The notes under the pieces were generated by a model. It ran no database searches and had not been told where the DNA came from. It saw only the letters and a list, made by a program, of their open reading frames with translations. From an uncultured Acidobacteriota bacterium (GTDB taxonomy: Bacteria; Acidobacteriota; Blastocatellia; Pyrinomonadales; Pyrinomonadaceae), in assembly GCA_902826795.1 (NCBI GenBank), contig CADEGD010000002.1, positions 105,550 to 169,549 of the forward strand: DNA of 64,000 bases, given 5' to 3'. Below, piece by piece: positions 15,701 through 25,272 of this stretch. The stretch's first letter is position 1, and every line of letters begins with the position of its first letter. The position numbers and the translations under genes were made by a program.

Positions 15701-17818
15701 AAGGCGGTTTTCTCGGGTACGCGGATCGACCTACAAGGGGGCGATATCAAGATCGGCGAAGGATTTGTCTCGGCTCGCGGCTCTTATGACCGTGCCTCGA
15801 CGGCGTTCGATTTCGATCTGAACGGAAAGAGCGTTCCGTTGCCGCTGGCCCTCGCGTTCCTTCCCGAAAACAGCGCGATCCCGACAGTCGGTGGGCTTGC
15901 CGATTTCACGGCGAAAGCAATCGGCGAATTCGACCGGCCGAATTCGTACAACATCAACTTCTCCGGCTCGGGACGCGATGTTGTGATCAACGAAAATTCG
16001 TTTGGCACCGTAGAGTTTAAGGGCAGTACGGTCGGCCAGGTTTTGACGGCTGATCTGACGGCTACGCTCGACGGACGACCGCAAGTGATAACCGGTTCGG
16101 TAAATTTCGGTAACGACAATCTGCCCGTTCGAGTTCAAACCACTTTCGATAACAGTCCCCTCGCGCCGTTCTTCGCACTCGTTCCGGCTCTCAAAGGGAT
16201 TCCGTTGACCGGCGTCGGCACTGGTACGGTCGAGTTTGGCGGAGACCTTTCACGCGTTAACCCTCAAGGCGAACGAGAGTTTACGACCGATGGATTGAGT
16301 GGCACCGCAAGATTCACGCGGCTCGATCTGCAGATACAAGATACGCCGCTTTCGGCCGCCGAACCTGTCGTCGTGGCATTTTCGCCGAGTGAGATCAATT
16401 TTCAATCGGCAAAGTTTTCGGGCGGCGGTTCGAACGTGACGATTGCAGGTGTTTACGCGCTCAGCGACTCTGGAGTGAACAGCATTGCTGTTGACGGGCG
16501 TATCAATCTGGCCCTGCTGAACGCCGTGCCGCAGGTGGCGACGTCGGACACATTCTTTGGCGGATATGCGACGGTTGCCGTGCGAGTTTCGGGGCCGAAG
16601 TCGAATGCCCGGCTTTCGGGTACGGCGACGATGGAGAACGCCGCAGTCGCCGCCTTCATCGGGTCGAGCCGATTGACATTCGACCGATTGAAAGGACGAA
16701 TCCTTTTCGCATCTAACCAGGCGCAGATCGATACGGCTGAGGGTTATCTCGGCGGCGGGAAATTCAACGCGACCGGCGGCGTGCTGTTTCGCGACAACCT
16801 TACCGTCGATTCGTTCCGCGTTGCCCTCGATGGTTCGAACATCACGGTTCCACTACCTGAAGACTTTGTAACCACGGGTGACGCAAGGCTCGAGTTTTCG
16901 GGCAGGCGGCTTAACGAGAATCTGCTGGTTCAGATCGCGGGAAACATCCGAGCGAGGCGAGCACTTTATACACGCGACATCGAGCTTGCGAATATAGTCG
17001 GCGGCCGCAGTGCAGGTTCGATCTCAAGCGGGCCGTCGTCGCTGTTGGCTCCGCGATTCGACCTCACGATCGAAGGGCGTGACGCCCTGGTCGTTCGGAA
17101 CAACATCGCCGATCTTACAGCTTCGGTTTCGCTCAGACTTACGGGAAGTACCGCGAATCCTCAAATTTCAGGACGCATTACGGCCAACGGCGGTCAACTT
17201 TTCTTCCGCCGCGACCGGTATGACATTCAACGCGCCGTGCTCGAATTCCCGCCAGATACAACGATCGAGCCAGTGATCAATCTACAGGCCGAGAGTTTGA
17301 TCCAGGGTTATCAGGTGTTCGTCAATCTTTCAGGTCCGCTCACCGAAACCGAATCGCTGATTGCGTCGGTGCGCTCTAGCCCGGCATTGCCTTCGCAGGA
17401 CGTGCTTTCGCTGATCACGACGGGCAACCTTTCGAACACCGAGGCGGGCCTTCCAGGCTTCGCATCGACCGGCATCAATACCGCCGCCGAGGTGCTTACA
17501 GATTCGATCATCAACGAGCCCGTTCGAAAAGCGACGGACAAACTTTTTGGCCTTAACGTCTTCGAGATCGACCCGATCATCTCCGGCGAGCGGCTTAATC
17601 CTTCTGCGCGGCTGACGGTCGGGCGGCAGATCAACAATAACCTGCGAGTGACATACGCGACCAATCTTTCGCAGGATCAGAATCAGGTTTTGGCCCTCGA
17701 ATACCGTGTCTCGAACCGGCTTTCCGTGGTCGCTCAATATGAACAGCGAAGCCTAAGCAACGTCACGCGCAATCGCGACAATTTTAGTGTGGAGGTTCGC
17801 TTCAGAAGGCGTTTTTAA
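12716..17818 (+). CDS. tamB: TamB-like AsmA/DUF490 envelope protein
   Basis: A 1,700-residue protein with a basic cytoplasmic N-terminus, one membrane anchor at about residues 29-51 (MVAAGLGVLIILLGLLAVVL), and a very long beta-rich periplasmic body of repeated strands. The C-terminal 350 residues contain the DUF490/TamB domain (NPQISGRITANGGQLFFRR ... PDTTIEPVINLQA). Proteins of this class bridge inner and outer membranes, with roles in barrel assembly or phospholipid transport. The size exceeds the 1,259 residues of E. coli TamB. An Omp85 gene follows 17 bp later, as in tamA-tamB pairs but in reversed order. Confidence 0.88.
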   Translation: MQEDKIEQPEETPAARPRRRWVTRRNATMVAAGLGVLIILLGLLAVVLFRYGTVDSIIKGQFVEKMNYMGIDFTADVFSLSISPLELTLKNATFNDRTSGEKLGFIREGRIGLSIDNLFAWQTTRDIKVDSTEIWGAEVWVKFDENGRSNFANLVQDERASRISLKYDSVKFQLRDSVVHFGDLRRTITADANNIQFFLDPESWEDPSTPRRYRLDLTSTQSTFTYQDSRLDNISLRVKAIADETGADISELRLTTPIGETVLNGRLSDWKDFKYDLNVESSVDLTQASTIFPLGATLRGVGNFKGKVSGQGESYNVDGRAESDALAAEGVYLKGINVAATVAGTNANYEANGTAVAELLTFEDFRVEFPKLSGNVRGTGSDFRWVGELQAVAAKSKDLSIVGLFVSDAVADYKDDQLIASGGLGRAQKFSITDTVFDGLNARGLTFTTGNGTTELKGSSATAGAMTTPDYRLEGIAARNVRIRDTKDRTTVEMDGLAAAGARLKDNRAQNLRASRFELVDTQSGTKIRLDNLTAASVNAAGTRITGVTTPGVTIEDDAVKTLVNADRLRIASIDGGGAVLGNLNIAGVRLTIREGTVSGSSNDIDAGDVTLRGNELTEGGGKLENVQIKRPVFVVEPSGRYRASADMSIGGGTVGSIPLGNASAKVNISNERADLTALTAAVMNGTVNGTASIAFSERQQSRINADFAGLDLSKIVALQGGRVIPFEGSTTGRADITFNGTNVRSTSGAISADITANAGDGTRGTVPVNGRVEVTATNGLFNIDAARLNTPNSQLAAGGTFDLQGQNSNLDLALNSTDAAEIERLVRILGVSPDLEEQLDSLEVGVAGNLAFNGKLTGNLTDPTIDGKASLASLSLRGREVGSVSTDVFVSPLGTELRNGVLQESGGGGTIAFSVNAPAGGANNTSVQATLTNVNAGNLLSTLPVDLPARLRDFTGTTSGSVNLTGLPNAAQGQVDIASTAGTVAGQAFDSLRAKAVFSGTRIDLQGGDIKIGEGFVSARGSYDRASTAFDFDLNGKSVPLPLALAFLPENSAIPTVGGLADFTAKAIGEFDRPNSYNINFSGSGRDVVINENSFGTVEFKGSTVGQVLTADLTATLDGRPQVITGSVNFGNDNLPVRVQTTFDNSPLAPFFALVPALKGIPLTGVGTGTVEFGGDLSRVNPQGEREFTTDGLSGTARFTRLDLQIQDTPLSAAEPVVVAFSPSEINFQSAKFSGGGSNVTIAGVYALSDSGVNSIAVDGRINLALLNAVPQVATSDTFFGGYATVAVRVSGPKSNARLSGTATMENAAVAAFIGSSRLTFDRLKGRILFASNQAQIDTAEGYLGGGKFNATGGVLFRDNLTVDSFRVALDGSNITVPLPEDFVTTGDARLEFSGRRLNENLLVQIAGNIRARRALYTRDIELANIVGGRSAGSISSGPSSLLAPRFDLTIEGRDALVVRNNIADLTASVSLRLTGSTANPQISGRITANGGQLFFRRDRYDIQRAVLEFPPDTTIEPVINLQAESLIQGYQVFVNLSGPLTETESLIASVRSSPALPSQDVLSLITTGNLSNTEAGLPGFASTGINTAAEVLTDSIINEPVRKATDKLFGLNVFEIDPIISGERLNPSARLTVGRQINNNLRVTYATNLSQDQNQVLALEYRVSNRLSVVAQYEQRSLSNVTRNRDNFSVEVRFRRRF

Positions 17819-17835
17819 GACGGTCAACTATCCGG

Positions 17836-20800
17836 GTGGTGAAAGCTCCGACTACATTTTATCTCACCTGTCTTGTCGCGGCCGTGCTCGCGTTCGCGAG
17901 CTTTAGCTTTGCGCAAGCCGAGTTTGAAGGACGAGCTATCGGCAATGTGTCCGTTACGTTTGAAAGCGGCGATACGAACGCGAACGCGGTGGAACAGCTT
18001 CGGCTGATCGCCCGCGACGCATTGGGCGATCGATATGCGGCGGTCCGTGTGCGCGACGCGATCGAGCGTCTGTATAACACCCGCGAAATAACGTCCGCGA
18101 TCGTCGAGGCGGGTGATGCGACAAACGGCGCGGTCGATGTAAAGTTTGTCATCCGCCGAAGAACGCGGGCTCAGCGTGTGGTAGTCGAAATACCCGAAGG
18201 CGACAAGAGCGGGATCACGGAGCAAGAGCTGCTTTTCAGGCTCGACATCCTTGAACCCGGAACACCTGTGACGGAAGCGACGCTCGGCGAAAACGCGAAC
18301 ACTATCCTTGAATACCTTCGCGACCGCGGATTCTATAAAGCCGTGGTCGATACTTCTCGTCAGCCGCTGAGCAACGAGACGGAGGTCGCCGTCACTTTTA
18401 CCGTGCGTCCAAAGGAACAAGCGACCGTCGAACGGTTCGACATTGCCGTTGACGGCTTCGACAACGCACTGCTCGCCGAAAAAATTAAGCTAAAGGAAGG
18501 TGCCAAATATACTCGAGAGAAGCTACAGACGGACCTCGACCGGATAAAAGCGGAACTTCAAGATGGCGGATTTCTGGCGCCTCAATTGGATGAGCCGCGA
18601 GTTGTTTACGACGGCGAAACCAATAAGATTTCTCTCGGGCTCAACGGCCGAACCGGGCCGACGGTAACGGTCGAGGTCGATTCGGAAGGGTCAAAGATCG
18701 GATCGGGTACACGCGAACAGATCCTGCCGGTTGTTCGCGAAGGAACTATCGATTTCGCGGCGATCATCGAAGGTGAGCGCAGACTCGAAACCCGCTTCCA
18801 GGAACGCGGATATTTTTTTGCGAACGTCCGTTCGGTGTGTTCTGTCGAACCGCCTTTGTCCGATATCGACGGCACATCGCTCAAAAACGATACGGAATTT
18901 CTGTGTTCGGCGTTCTCAAGCAGCGACCTTCAAAACAAGAAGGTTCTCGTCAAATACGTCGCCGATCTCGACCGCAAGCTAACGCTCACGGACATTCGTC
19001 TGCAGGGTACGAGGCTGTTCACGGTTGAAGAGATCAAGTCCGTACTCGAATCGCAGAAGGCCAACCTTCTCGGCATCATCCCGCTGTTCGGATACGGGAA
19101 CGGATACACGAGTGCGGTGCTGCTTGAAGACGATGCCGCGACGATCAGGACGCTTATGCGCGAGCTTGGCTATCGAGATGCCGCGGTTCGCGTCAATCAG
19201 GGCGTGTCGCCGGACGGTGAAAACCTGATCATCACTTTCGTTGTTGAAGAGGGTGTTCCGACGGTAGTGACCGATGTCAAGATCCGCGGAAATACGGCTT
19301 TCACGACGGCCGAGCTCGAAGCCCAGTTGCCGGTCATCGAGGGCAAAAACATCTCGCGGGCCCGCGTGCGAAACGGTCAGCGGAAGCTTGCTGAGTATTA
19401 TTCGAAGGCTGGATACTTCGACGCTTCGGTGGCGATCTCTTTCGACGAGACGGGCACCGACGCAGCAACCGGAGCCAAGCAAGCTCGAATAATTTACACG
19501 ATCGAGAACGAAGGTAAGCCTGTTTACGTCAACCGCATTTTGATCGCCGGGCAGGAGAATACAAAGGAGGGGGCGATCCGCAAGGCGTTGAACATTCGTG
19601 AGAATGAGTTGCTTCGTTCGACCGATATCTACGCGAGCGAACAGAACCTCTACGCAAGCGACGTATTCTCGCAGGTCACGATAAGGACGCAGCCTGTCGG
19701 CGACCGTCCGGGCGGCGGGAAAAACGTTGACGTGATCGTGAACGTGACCGAACAGGCTCCGCGTATATTGTCTTATGGCGGCGGCCTGTCGACCGATCTC
19801 GGAGCAAGCGGATTCGTAGATATCCGGCATTTCAATCTGCTCGGAAATTTGTGGCAGGGCGGAGCGCGAATTCGGGCGTCACAGCGTCAGCAGTTGTTTC
19901 AGGTCGATTTCATCAATCCGCGATTCATTCGCGACGGCGAAAAGCGATTCGCTCCGTTAACGATCACGGGCGGATATCAGCGCGACACGACGGTTACTCG
20001 ATTCTTCCGTTCGGCATTTGATCAAGGTACGTTCGGCGTGGTCCAGCGGCTGGACAACGAGGGCAACCCGGTCGATGAATTTGGCAATGATGCGAGCGAC
20101 CCGACGTTGAATCGGATCACGCTGACGGCCGAGACGAACCGTACGATCAGCCGCCGCGACCGCAGCATTCTCTTTTTTCGATATCGATTCGAAGATGTGC
20201 GTCTCTATAATATCAACAGCCTTTTGATCAAAGAGCTTTTAATACCAGATTCGCGAATACGCATCTCCGGCTTCGGCGCCACCTTCGTCCGCGATACGCG
20301 GCAGAACTGCAACATCAAGTACACGATCTTTGACATCATCGCGCGCGGGGATGTGGAAGAGCCGTGTAAATACAACGCGGGCGATCCAACCAAAGGCAGC
20401 TACGTCACGGCCGAATACAACGTATCTGTTCCTTTTCTCGGAGCGAACATCGGCTTTAACAAGTTTCAGGTGTCGGGGACGAAGTATTACACATTCAAGA
20501 CGTTCGAGTATCAAACGACGATCGCGGCTCGCGGGATACTTGGCGTTGCGAACGTGTTCTCTGGCGGAAACCGTTTCCCCGCCGCCTATCCGGGGCTCGA
20601 AGGCATCCTTCCGATCAGCGAGAGGTTCTTTGCGGGCGGATCGAACACGCTGCGCGGTTTCGATTTTGAGTCCGCCGGCCCACGAATACTCGTCGTACCG
20701 ACAGGTAACTTTTTCAACAATCAGGGCGAGCAGGTTTTTCTCGATCCGTTCACGGTTCCATTCGGCGGAAATGCTCTGGCGGTAGTGAATGTCGAGGCCC

Positions 20801-21114
20801 GCGTTCCGATAACCGAATCGATCCGCGTAGTTCCCTTTTATGATGGCGGCAATGTCTTCCGAAGCGCCAAGGATATATTCAACCGCGAGGAGATACCCGA
20901 CAGCGAGTTCGTCCGAAAAAATCTGCGGGCGAATTGGGCTCACACGGTCGGGCTGGGCTTGCGGATCAAGACACCGATCGGTGGCGAGGCCGGAATCGAC
21001 TACGGATATTTGCTTAATCCCCCGTCGTTCATCATCCCTCAGCAAGTCGGACCGCCGGCCTTCTATCGTCTGCCGCAAAGCCAGATCCACTTCCGCTTCT
21101 CGCAGGCGTTTTAA
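17836..21114 (+). CDS. Omp85-family outer membrane assembly protein (BamA/TamA type)
   Basis: A 1,092-residue outer-membrane protein. A signal peptide spans about residues 1-26 (LVAAVLAFASFSFAQA). Residues 30-640 hold a series of POTRA domains, more than TamA's three. The C-terminal 16-strand barrel has the Omp85 signature region FFAGGSNTLRGFDFESAGPR (the conserved RGF of loop 6) and ends in a terminal Phe (FRFSQAF), the usual insertion signal. It inserts beta-barrels or acts with the adjacent TamB. I cannot decide between BamA and TamA. The start is a GTG at 17836. The tandem arrangement with tamB suggests one operon. Confidence 0.88.
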   Translation: MVKAPTTFYLTCLVAAVLAFASFSFAQAEFEGRAIGNVSVTFESGDTNANAVEQLRLIARDALGDRYAAVRVRDAIERLYNTREITSAIVEAGDATNGAVDVKFVIRRRTRAQRVVVEIPEGDKSGITEQELLFRLDILEPGTPVTEATLGENANTILEYLRDRGFYKAVVDTSRQPLSNETEVAVTFTVRPKEQATVERFDIAVDGFDNALLAEKIKLKEGAKYTREKLQTDLDRIKAELQDGGFLAPQLDEPRVVYDGETNKISLGLNGRTGPTVTVEVDSEGSKIGSGTREQILPVVREGTIDFAAIIEGERRLETRFQERGYFFANVRSVCSVEPPLSDIDGTSLKNDTEFLCSAFSSSDLQNKKVLVKYVADLDRKLTLTDIRLQGTRLFTVEEIKSVLESQKANLLGIIPLFGYGNGYTSAVLLEDDAATIRTLMRELGYRDAAVRVNQGVSPDGENLIITFVVEEGVPTVVTDVKIRGNTAFTTAELEAQLPVIEGKNISRARVRNGQRKLAEYYSKAGYFDASVAISFDETGTDAATGAKQARIIYTIENEGKPVYVNRILIAGQENTKEGAIRKALNIRENELLRSTDIYASEQNLYASDVFSQVTIRTQPVGDRPGGGKNVDVIVNVTEQAPRILSYGGGLSTDLGASGFVDIRHFNLLGNLWQGGARIRASQRQQLFQVDFINPRFIRDGEKRFAPLTITGGYQRDTTVTRFFRSAFDQGTFGVVQRLDNEGNPVDEFGNDASDPTLNRITLTAETNRTISRRDRSILFFRYRFEDVRLYNINSLLIKELLIPDSRIRISGFGATFVRDTRQNCNIKYTIFDIIARGDVEEPCKYNAGDPTKGSYVTAEYNVSVPFLGANIGFNKFQVSGTKYYTFKTFEYQTTIAARGILGVANVFSGGNRFPAAYPGLEGILPISERFFAGGSNTLRGFDFESAGPRILVVPTGNFFNNQGEQVFLDPFTVPFGGNALAVVNVEARVPITESIRVVPFYDGGNVFRSAKDIFNREEIPDSEFVRKNLRANWAHTVGLGLRIKTPIGGEAGIDYGYLLNPPSFIIPQQVGPPAFYRLPQSQIHFRFSQAF

Positions 21115-21173
21115 AAGTGTTTCGGACCGCATTCGACGGCCGCACAACCGTATACCGAACACGATCCGAAACG

Positions 21174-21198
21174 AGGGCGGGCCCACCTTGTCCGCCCT
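21174..21198. terminator. Hairpin in the convergent gap after the Omp85 gene
   Basis: AGGGCGG (21174-21180) pairs with CCGCCCT (21192-21198) around an 11-base loop. It lies between the convergent Omp85 and HD-GYP genes. No clear U-tract follows on either strand, so Rho-independent termination is uncertain. Confidence 0.45.
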
Positions 21199-21207
21199 GA
21201 GCTAAAT

Positions 21208-23760
21208 CTAATTTATGCTTTTCGAGACCACGTGGCTCTCGTCAAGCTCCACCACCAACATCTCTCCCGAGCGATGCTCGCCCATCCCCGTGGGGATGTA
21301 TTCCTCTGCCGTCTGAGGATCGGCAAGCAGAGCACCGACCTCTATTTCTTCCTTCCTGCCGCGTTTCCGGCCGAGCTTACGTTTTCCCTTCTCGGCATAC
21401 ATCGCCTTGTCAGCGGCAATGATAAGCTGATCGAATGTTTCGCCGTCCGCCGGATAAGCGGCTGAGCCGATACTTACCCCGACCCTTGCTACGCCGCCGG
21501 GAGCTTTCGTACCAAATCGGCCGACCGCCTCACGGATTCGGCCACATAGATCGTCGATGCCGGACGAATGCGTGTCGGGGATCAATGCAACAAACTCGTC
21601 ACCTGCATAGCGTGCAAGAAAGTCATAGTCCCGCAGTTCGCTGCGGATGACACCGCCGATATCGGTCAGCATCTGGTCGCCCGCTTTGTGGCCGAAGTTA
21701 TCGTTGACGGCCTTGAATCCGTCGAGGTCAAGCATCAGCAGCTGGAACGACGCCTTGCTTCGCGATGCTCTCTTAACTTCCTTGTCAAAGGCGTGTTGAA
21801 GAGCACGAGCATTCGGAAGGCCGGTGATCGGATCGGTCGAGGCGTGAGTGGCCGCTTGGGCATGCAACTGCGATTTCGCGATCGCATCTCCCGCGATCTT
21901 CGATACCGTCTCAAGCAGCCGGACCTGATCGTCCTCATACCGGTCAACACTGCTCGAATAGAGCGAGATAGCACCGATGACTTTCTCCTCCGCAACGATC
22001 GGCCGCGACACCATCGTCTTAAATTCGTTAGCCTCGTCAGGTGCCGAGAACAGCAGGTCGAGCGCGGGGTCGACGTTCTCGACGGTCTTGTTCTTTCTGA
22101 GAGCGTATCCGGTCGCTCCCTCGCCGACGCGTACGTGAAGCCTTGCGAGAGCCTTAGACCGCGGGCCGGCGATATGAACGGGCACGGCGAACTGGCCGCC
22201 GTCGTCCAGAAGAAAAATGCCGCAAGCATCGTACGGAATAAATTCACCAACCTTGGCGGCAAAGAGCGAAAGCGTATCGTCCAGCGTCATCGCCGCACCG
22301 AACTCGCGTGCGAGCGAATAAAGCGTGAATACTTCGCGGTTAGCTTGCTTGATCTGCTCAACGAAGTTTTTCTCTTCACCGCCGAATCCCGGCGTCTCGG
22401 CTTCGGCGTCGTATTCGAGCCCTTCCGCAGCGATCTCTTCTTCGAGCTGTCTAAGGTTTCGGATCAAAAGGTCGACGACCTTCGGGTCGAACTGCGTGCC
22501 GGAGCCAGCCCGCATAAAACTGCAAGCGTCCTCTCTGGACATGGCTGGGCGGTATGGCCGTGCTCCGCGAAGCGTGTCGAAAGCGTCGGAGATCGAGAGT
22601 ATGCGGGCCGTGAGTGGAATGTGGCTTCCGCGCAGCCCTTCGGGATATCCGCTGCCGTCCCAGAATTCGTGGTGATACTTCACCGTCGGCACGACCGGCG
22701 TCCGGAAACCAACCTTTTCAAGGATCGAGGCTCCGACCGAGGAGTGAATCTTCGTTTTCTCGAGCTCGGCATTCGTTAGTCTGCCCGGCTTGTTAAGAAT
22801 GTGGTCCGGTACGGCAAGCTTGCCGATATCGTGGAGCAGGGCTGCCGTTCTTAGCGCGTCGATCTCGCCGTCGCTCAGATTCAATAGCCTTCCGAGCCCG
22901 ACGGCGTAGATCTGAGTTCGGCGAACGTGGCCGACGCCAACCTGGTCGCGAGCATCGATCGCGGTCGCGAGAGCCTCGACGGTCGCCAGATGAATTCGGG
23001 AAGCTTCGCGAATCTCTTTTGTTTTCAGGTCAAGGTTGCGGATGTGAATCTTATAAGCAGCGTTTGTCGCTATCGCCAGCGGTAGCAACACCAGGCCGAA
23101 CTCTATGCCGAAGTGGTTGAACGTAAGGAACAGGATTATCGCCGCTGAAAGACTTACCAGATGGCCGCTCGCACGCGTCCACACATATGTGTCTATGGCC
23201 GTCGCGTCGAGCCGAAGCCCCGCCGTTCGAGCCTCGATCAAATCGAGAAAGGCTCCTGACGTAAAGTGGGCAAGGCACATGACACAGGCCGCAAAAACCA
23301 CCGCATTGGGTATCGAGAAACTACCGGCGACGATGGTGCTCGGGCTTTCGCCGAAAGCCCCGACGGATAGATAAAATGCCAGAGCCGCAGCGAACGCACA
23401 CAAGACGTCGTAAGACGCCGACCGGACCCAAACAGACCGGCCCGCTCGAAGCTTCTTACGCGACGAAAGGCTGCAAGCAAGGGCCAGCAGCACGCCGCCG
23501 TAAACGCCCATCAGGGCGACGCCCCAAAATACGAACACCGTCTTGGGACGGAAGATCGACCGCGACCGGGGTATCGGAAGGTCGAAAGGGGCGACGAGAA
23601 ATGCGATGAGTGAAGCGACGGCGAGGATTAGAATTTTCGAGACGTCGTTTGAGAAGAGTTCGAAAACCGCGTAGAGAACAAAAGCGGTAGCTGCGGCGGC
23701 CATCAGCCATTGCAGTACGCCCAAGCGCCAATTATTTCTTTTAAACTCTACGTCAGTCAT
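21208..23760 (-). CDS. Membrane HD-GYP / GAF / GGDEF c-di-GMP turnover protein
   Basis: An 850-residue sensor-effector. Residues 1-230 contain several membrane helices. An HD-GYP phosphodiesterase domain follows (LLHDIGKL, then HHEFWDGSGYPEG), then a GAF domain (about 480-620) and a C-terminal GGDEF cyclase. The cyclase signature is AGDEF, a variant that can be active, and an RDYD inhibitory site lies exactly five residues before it. Synthesis and breakdown of c-di-GMP are thus both possible, with the GAF domain as input. The ATG at 23760 (MTDVEFKRNN) is chosen over a more distal one at 23802. It is divergent from the VWFA gene. Confidence 0.9.
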   Translation of the reverse strand: MTDVEFKRNNWRLGVLQWLMAAAATAFVLYAVFELFSNDVSKILILAVASLIAFLVAPFDLPIPRSRSIFRPKTVFVFWGVALMGVYGGVLLALACSLSSRKKLRAGRSVWVRSASYDVLCAFAAALAFYLSVGAFGESPSTIVAGSFSIPNAVVFAACVMCLAHFTSGAFLDLIEARTAGLRLDATAIDTYVWTRASGHLVSLSAAIILFLTFNHFGIEFGLVLLPLAIATNAAYKIHIRNLDLKTKEIREASRIHLATVEALATAIDARDQVGVGHVRRTQIYAVGLGRLLNLSDGEIDALRTAALLHDIGKLAVPDHILNKPGRLTNAELEKTKIHSSVGASILEKVGFRTPVVPTVKYHHEFWDGSGYPEGLRGSHIPLTARILSISDAFDTLRGARPYRPAMSREDACSFMRAGSGTQFDPKVVDLLIRNLRQLEEEIAAEGLEYDAEAETPGFGGEEKNFVEQIKQANREVFTLYSLAREFGAAMTLDDTLSLFAAKVGEFIPYDACGIFLLDDGGQFAVPVHIAGPRSKALARLHVRVGEGATGYALRKNKTVENVDPALDLLFSAPDEANEFKTMVSRPIVAEEKVIGAISLYSSSVDRYEDDQVRLLETVSKIAGDAIAKSQLHAQAATHASTDPITGLPNARALQHAFDKEVKRASRSKASFQLLMLDLDGFKAVNDNFGHKAGDQMLTDIGGVIRSELRDYDFLARYAGDEFVALIPDTHSSGIDDLCGRIREAVGRFGTKAPGGVARVGVSIGSAAYPADGETFDQLIIAADKAMYAEKGKRKLGRKRGRKEEIEVGALLADPQTAEEYIPTGMGEHRSGEMLVVELDESHVVSKSIN

Positions 23761-23971
23761 CTTAGGTGAGCGGGTGTTGGAACTTGTGCGGATCCACGAC
23801 ACTCGTTGGCTGCTGAATACAAGCCTCGTGCCAGATTCTGCAAATCAACTAAAGTGCCGATTTCTGCATCCGAACTAAGGCAATGATGTCCGCCGACGAT
23901 CAGAATGCCTATTCAAACTGCCTCAAATCGGTCAAAATGACAGAAGCGCCTTTTACGCCGCGGTTTTCGTG

Positions 23972-24934
23972 ATGAGTGAGCATCGAAAATTTGTTCTTTG
24001 GGCGATGACGTTCTTTGCCGCGTGCACATCGATTGTCGCCCAAGACCCATCGGGCGAGATCCGCATCGATACAGAGCTCGCCGCTTTCGAAGTGTCGGTA
24101 TCGGACGCGAAGGGAGCCCCGATACGCGGGCTTACGGCCAGAGATTTTCGGGTGTTGGAGAACGGACATGAACGATCGATCGATTTCTTTCAGCCGATCA
24201 AGAAAAAAGACGCGACGCGGCCATTGTCGGTCGTATTCGCACTGGACGTTTCAGGCAGCATGACGGAGCCTGAGCTCGAGAAGCTGAGATCGGCAATGGA
24301 TCGTTTCGTTAAGCGTTTGGCGGACTACGAATCGCAGTTCGCCGTGCTGTCTTTCGCTATGAACGTAAAGACGAATCAGGATTTTACAAATCGTCCCGAC
24401 CGCATCGAACGGGCATTGAAGAACTTAAAGCGTGATCAGGACGGACTTTCCACTCACGCTTACGACGCCGTCGACCAGGCAGTTCGTATGGTGGTTCGCA
24501 AGGCCCCACGGTCGATCAGAGACCGCGTACCGCGGCGTGCGGTGATATTGATAACTGATGGATTTCCGGTCGGTGACATCGTTTCGTCATCGACGGTGAT
24601 CGAGCGGGCGAATGATGCCGAGACCAGCGTATTCTCCGTTTTGCTTCCTTCGTATTCCAAATTGCAGAGAGGCGGCCGCCGCATTCCGACTCCGCTGGAA
24701 GCGAGCGGACTTTCGGAACGCACGGGCGGCATCAGCATCGCGGCGAACGAATCAAATTTTGACCCGATATTCGACGCACTCGCGGAAGAGTTGACGGCAT
24801 CATATGCGATCGCGTTTTATCCCATCGAAGACGAGAAACCGGGTGAACGCCCGGGTGAACGCATTGTGAAGATCGAGGCTCGTTCAGGCTTGAAAGTAAG
24901 GCAGAACAGGACAAGCTACAGGCCGGCAAATTGA
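23972..24934 (+). CDS. Secreted VWFA-domain protein of the acidobacterial type
   Basis: A 320-residue protein with a probable signal peptide (residues 6-24). DPSGEIRIDTELAAFEVSVSD and LTARDFRVLENG form the N-terminal beta domain typical of VWFA-related acidobacterial proteins. The VWA domain begins near residue 84, and the metal-dependent adhesion site starts with DVSGS (Asp92). No further catalytic domain is visible. It is likely a periplasmic or surface binding protein; the partner is unknown. The ATG at 23972 directly follows a GTG in the same frame. A 211-bp divergent gap with the HD-GYP gene shows no clear repeat. Confidence 0.85.
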   Translation: MSEHRKFVLWAMTFFAACTSIVAQDPSGEIRIDTELAAFEVSVSDAKGAPIRGLTARDFRVLENGHERSIDFFQPIKKKDATRPLSVVFALDVSGSMTEPELEKLRSAMDRFVKRLADYESQFAVLSFAMNVKTNQDFTNRPDRIERALKNLKRDQDGLSTHAYDAVDQAVRMVVRKAPRSIRDRVPRRAVILITDGFPVGDIVSSSTVIERANDAETSVFSVLLPSYSKLQRGGRRIPTPLEASGLSERTGGISIAANESNFDPIFDALAEELTASYAIAFYPIEDEKPGERPGERIVKIEARSGLKVRQNRTSYRPAN

Positions 24935-24941
24935 AGCGTCG

Positions 24942-25151
24942 TCAGTATCGGTCACCGTCATCGTAGTCGGAAGAATCTTCGTCGTAATCGTCGCCGGTGT
25001 CCGAATCCGTCTTCAGATCAAGCTCGATCGGGTCGAGGCCGACAACGACAAGGCCTGCTCCGCATTCGTCACAACTCACTTCGTCGCCCTGTTCTGAATC
25101 GGCATCTACGTAAACTTCTTCTTCGCATTCGGGACAATTTGACGTCGGCAT
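24942..25151 (-). CDS. LysW-like zinc-ribbon protein
   Basis: A 69-residue acidic protein. Residues 1-45 resemble the amino-group carrier LysW: CPEC (6-9) and CDEC (27-30) form a zinc ribbon, followed by VVGLDPIELDL. In LysW the substrate is attached to the C-terminal Glu of EDWGE. Here the tail is Asp-rich and ends DYDDGDRY with no such motif, so carrier function in lysine or arginine synthesis is doubtful. No lysX, argB-like or other amino-adipate genes are nearby. Convergent with the VWFA gene with only 7 bp between stops. Confidence 0.75.
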   Translation of the reverse strand: MPTSNCPECEEEVYVDADSEQGDEVSCDECGAGLVVVGLDPIELDLKTDSDTGDDYDEDSSDYDDGDRY

Positions 25152-25272
25152 TCGGTTATACTCCAGCTAAAAAAGTACTATCGAGTGAGATCAAAAACAA
25201 TAAAATGTTTTTTAACAATCTAGCCTAGAGCCGTCGCAATGTGCAAGGCGTTTTGACCTAGACGGGACGATT

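Noticed and set aside
21568..22779. A 403-codon open frame opposite the HD-GYP/GGDEF gene
   Set aside because: Complement of a clear multi-domain protein; no domain of its own could be seen.
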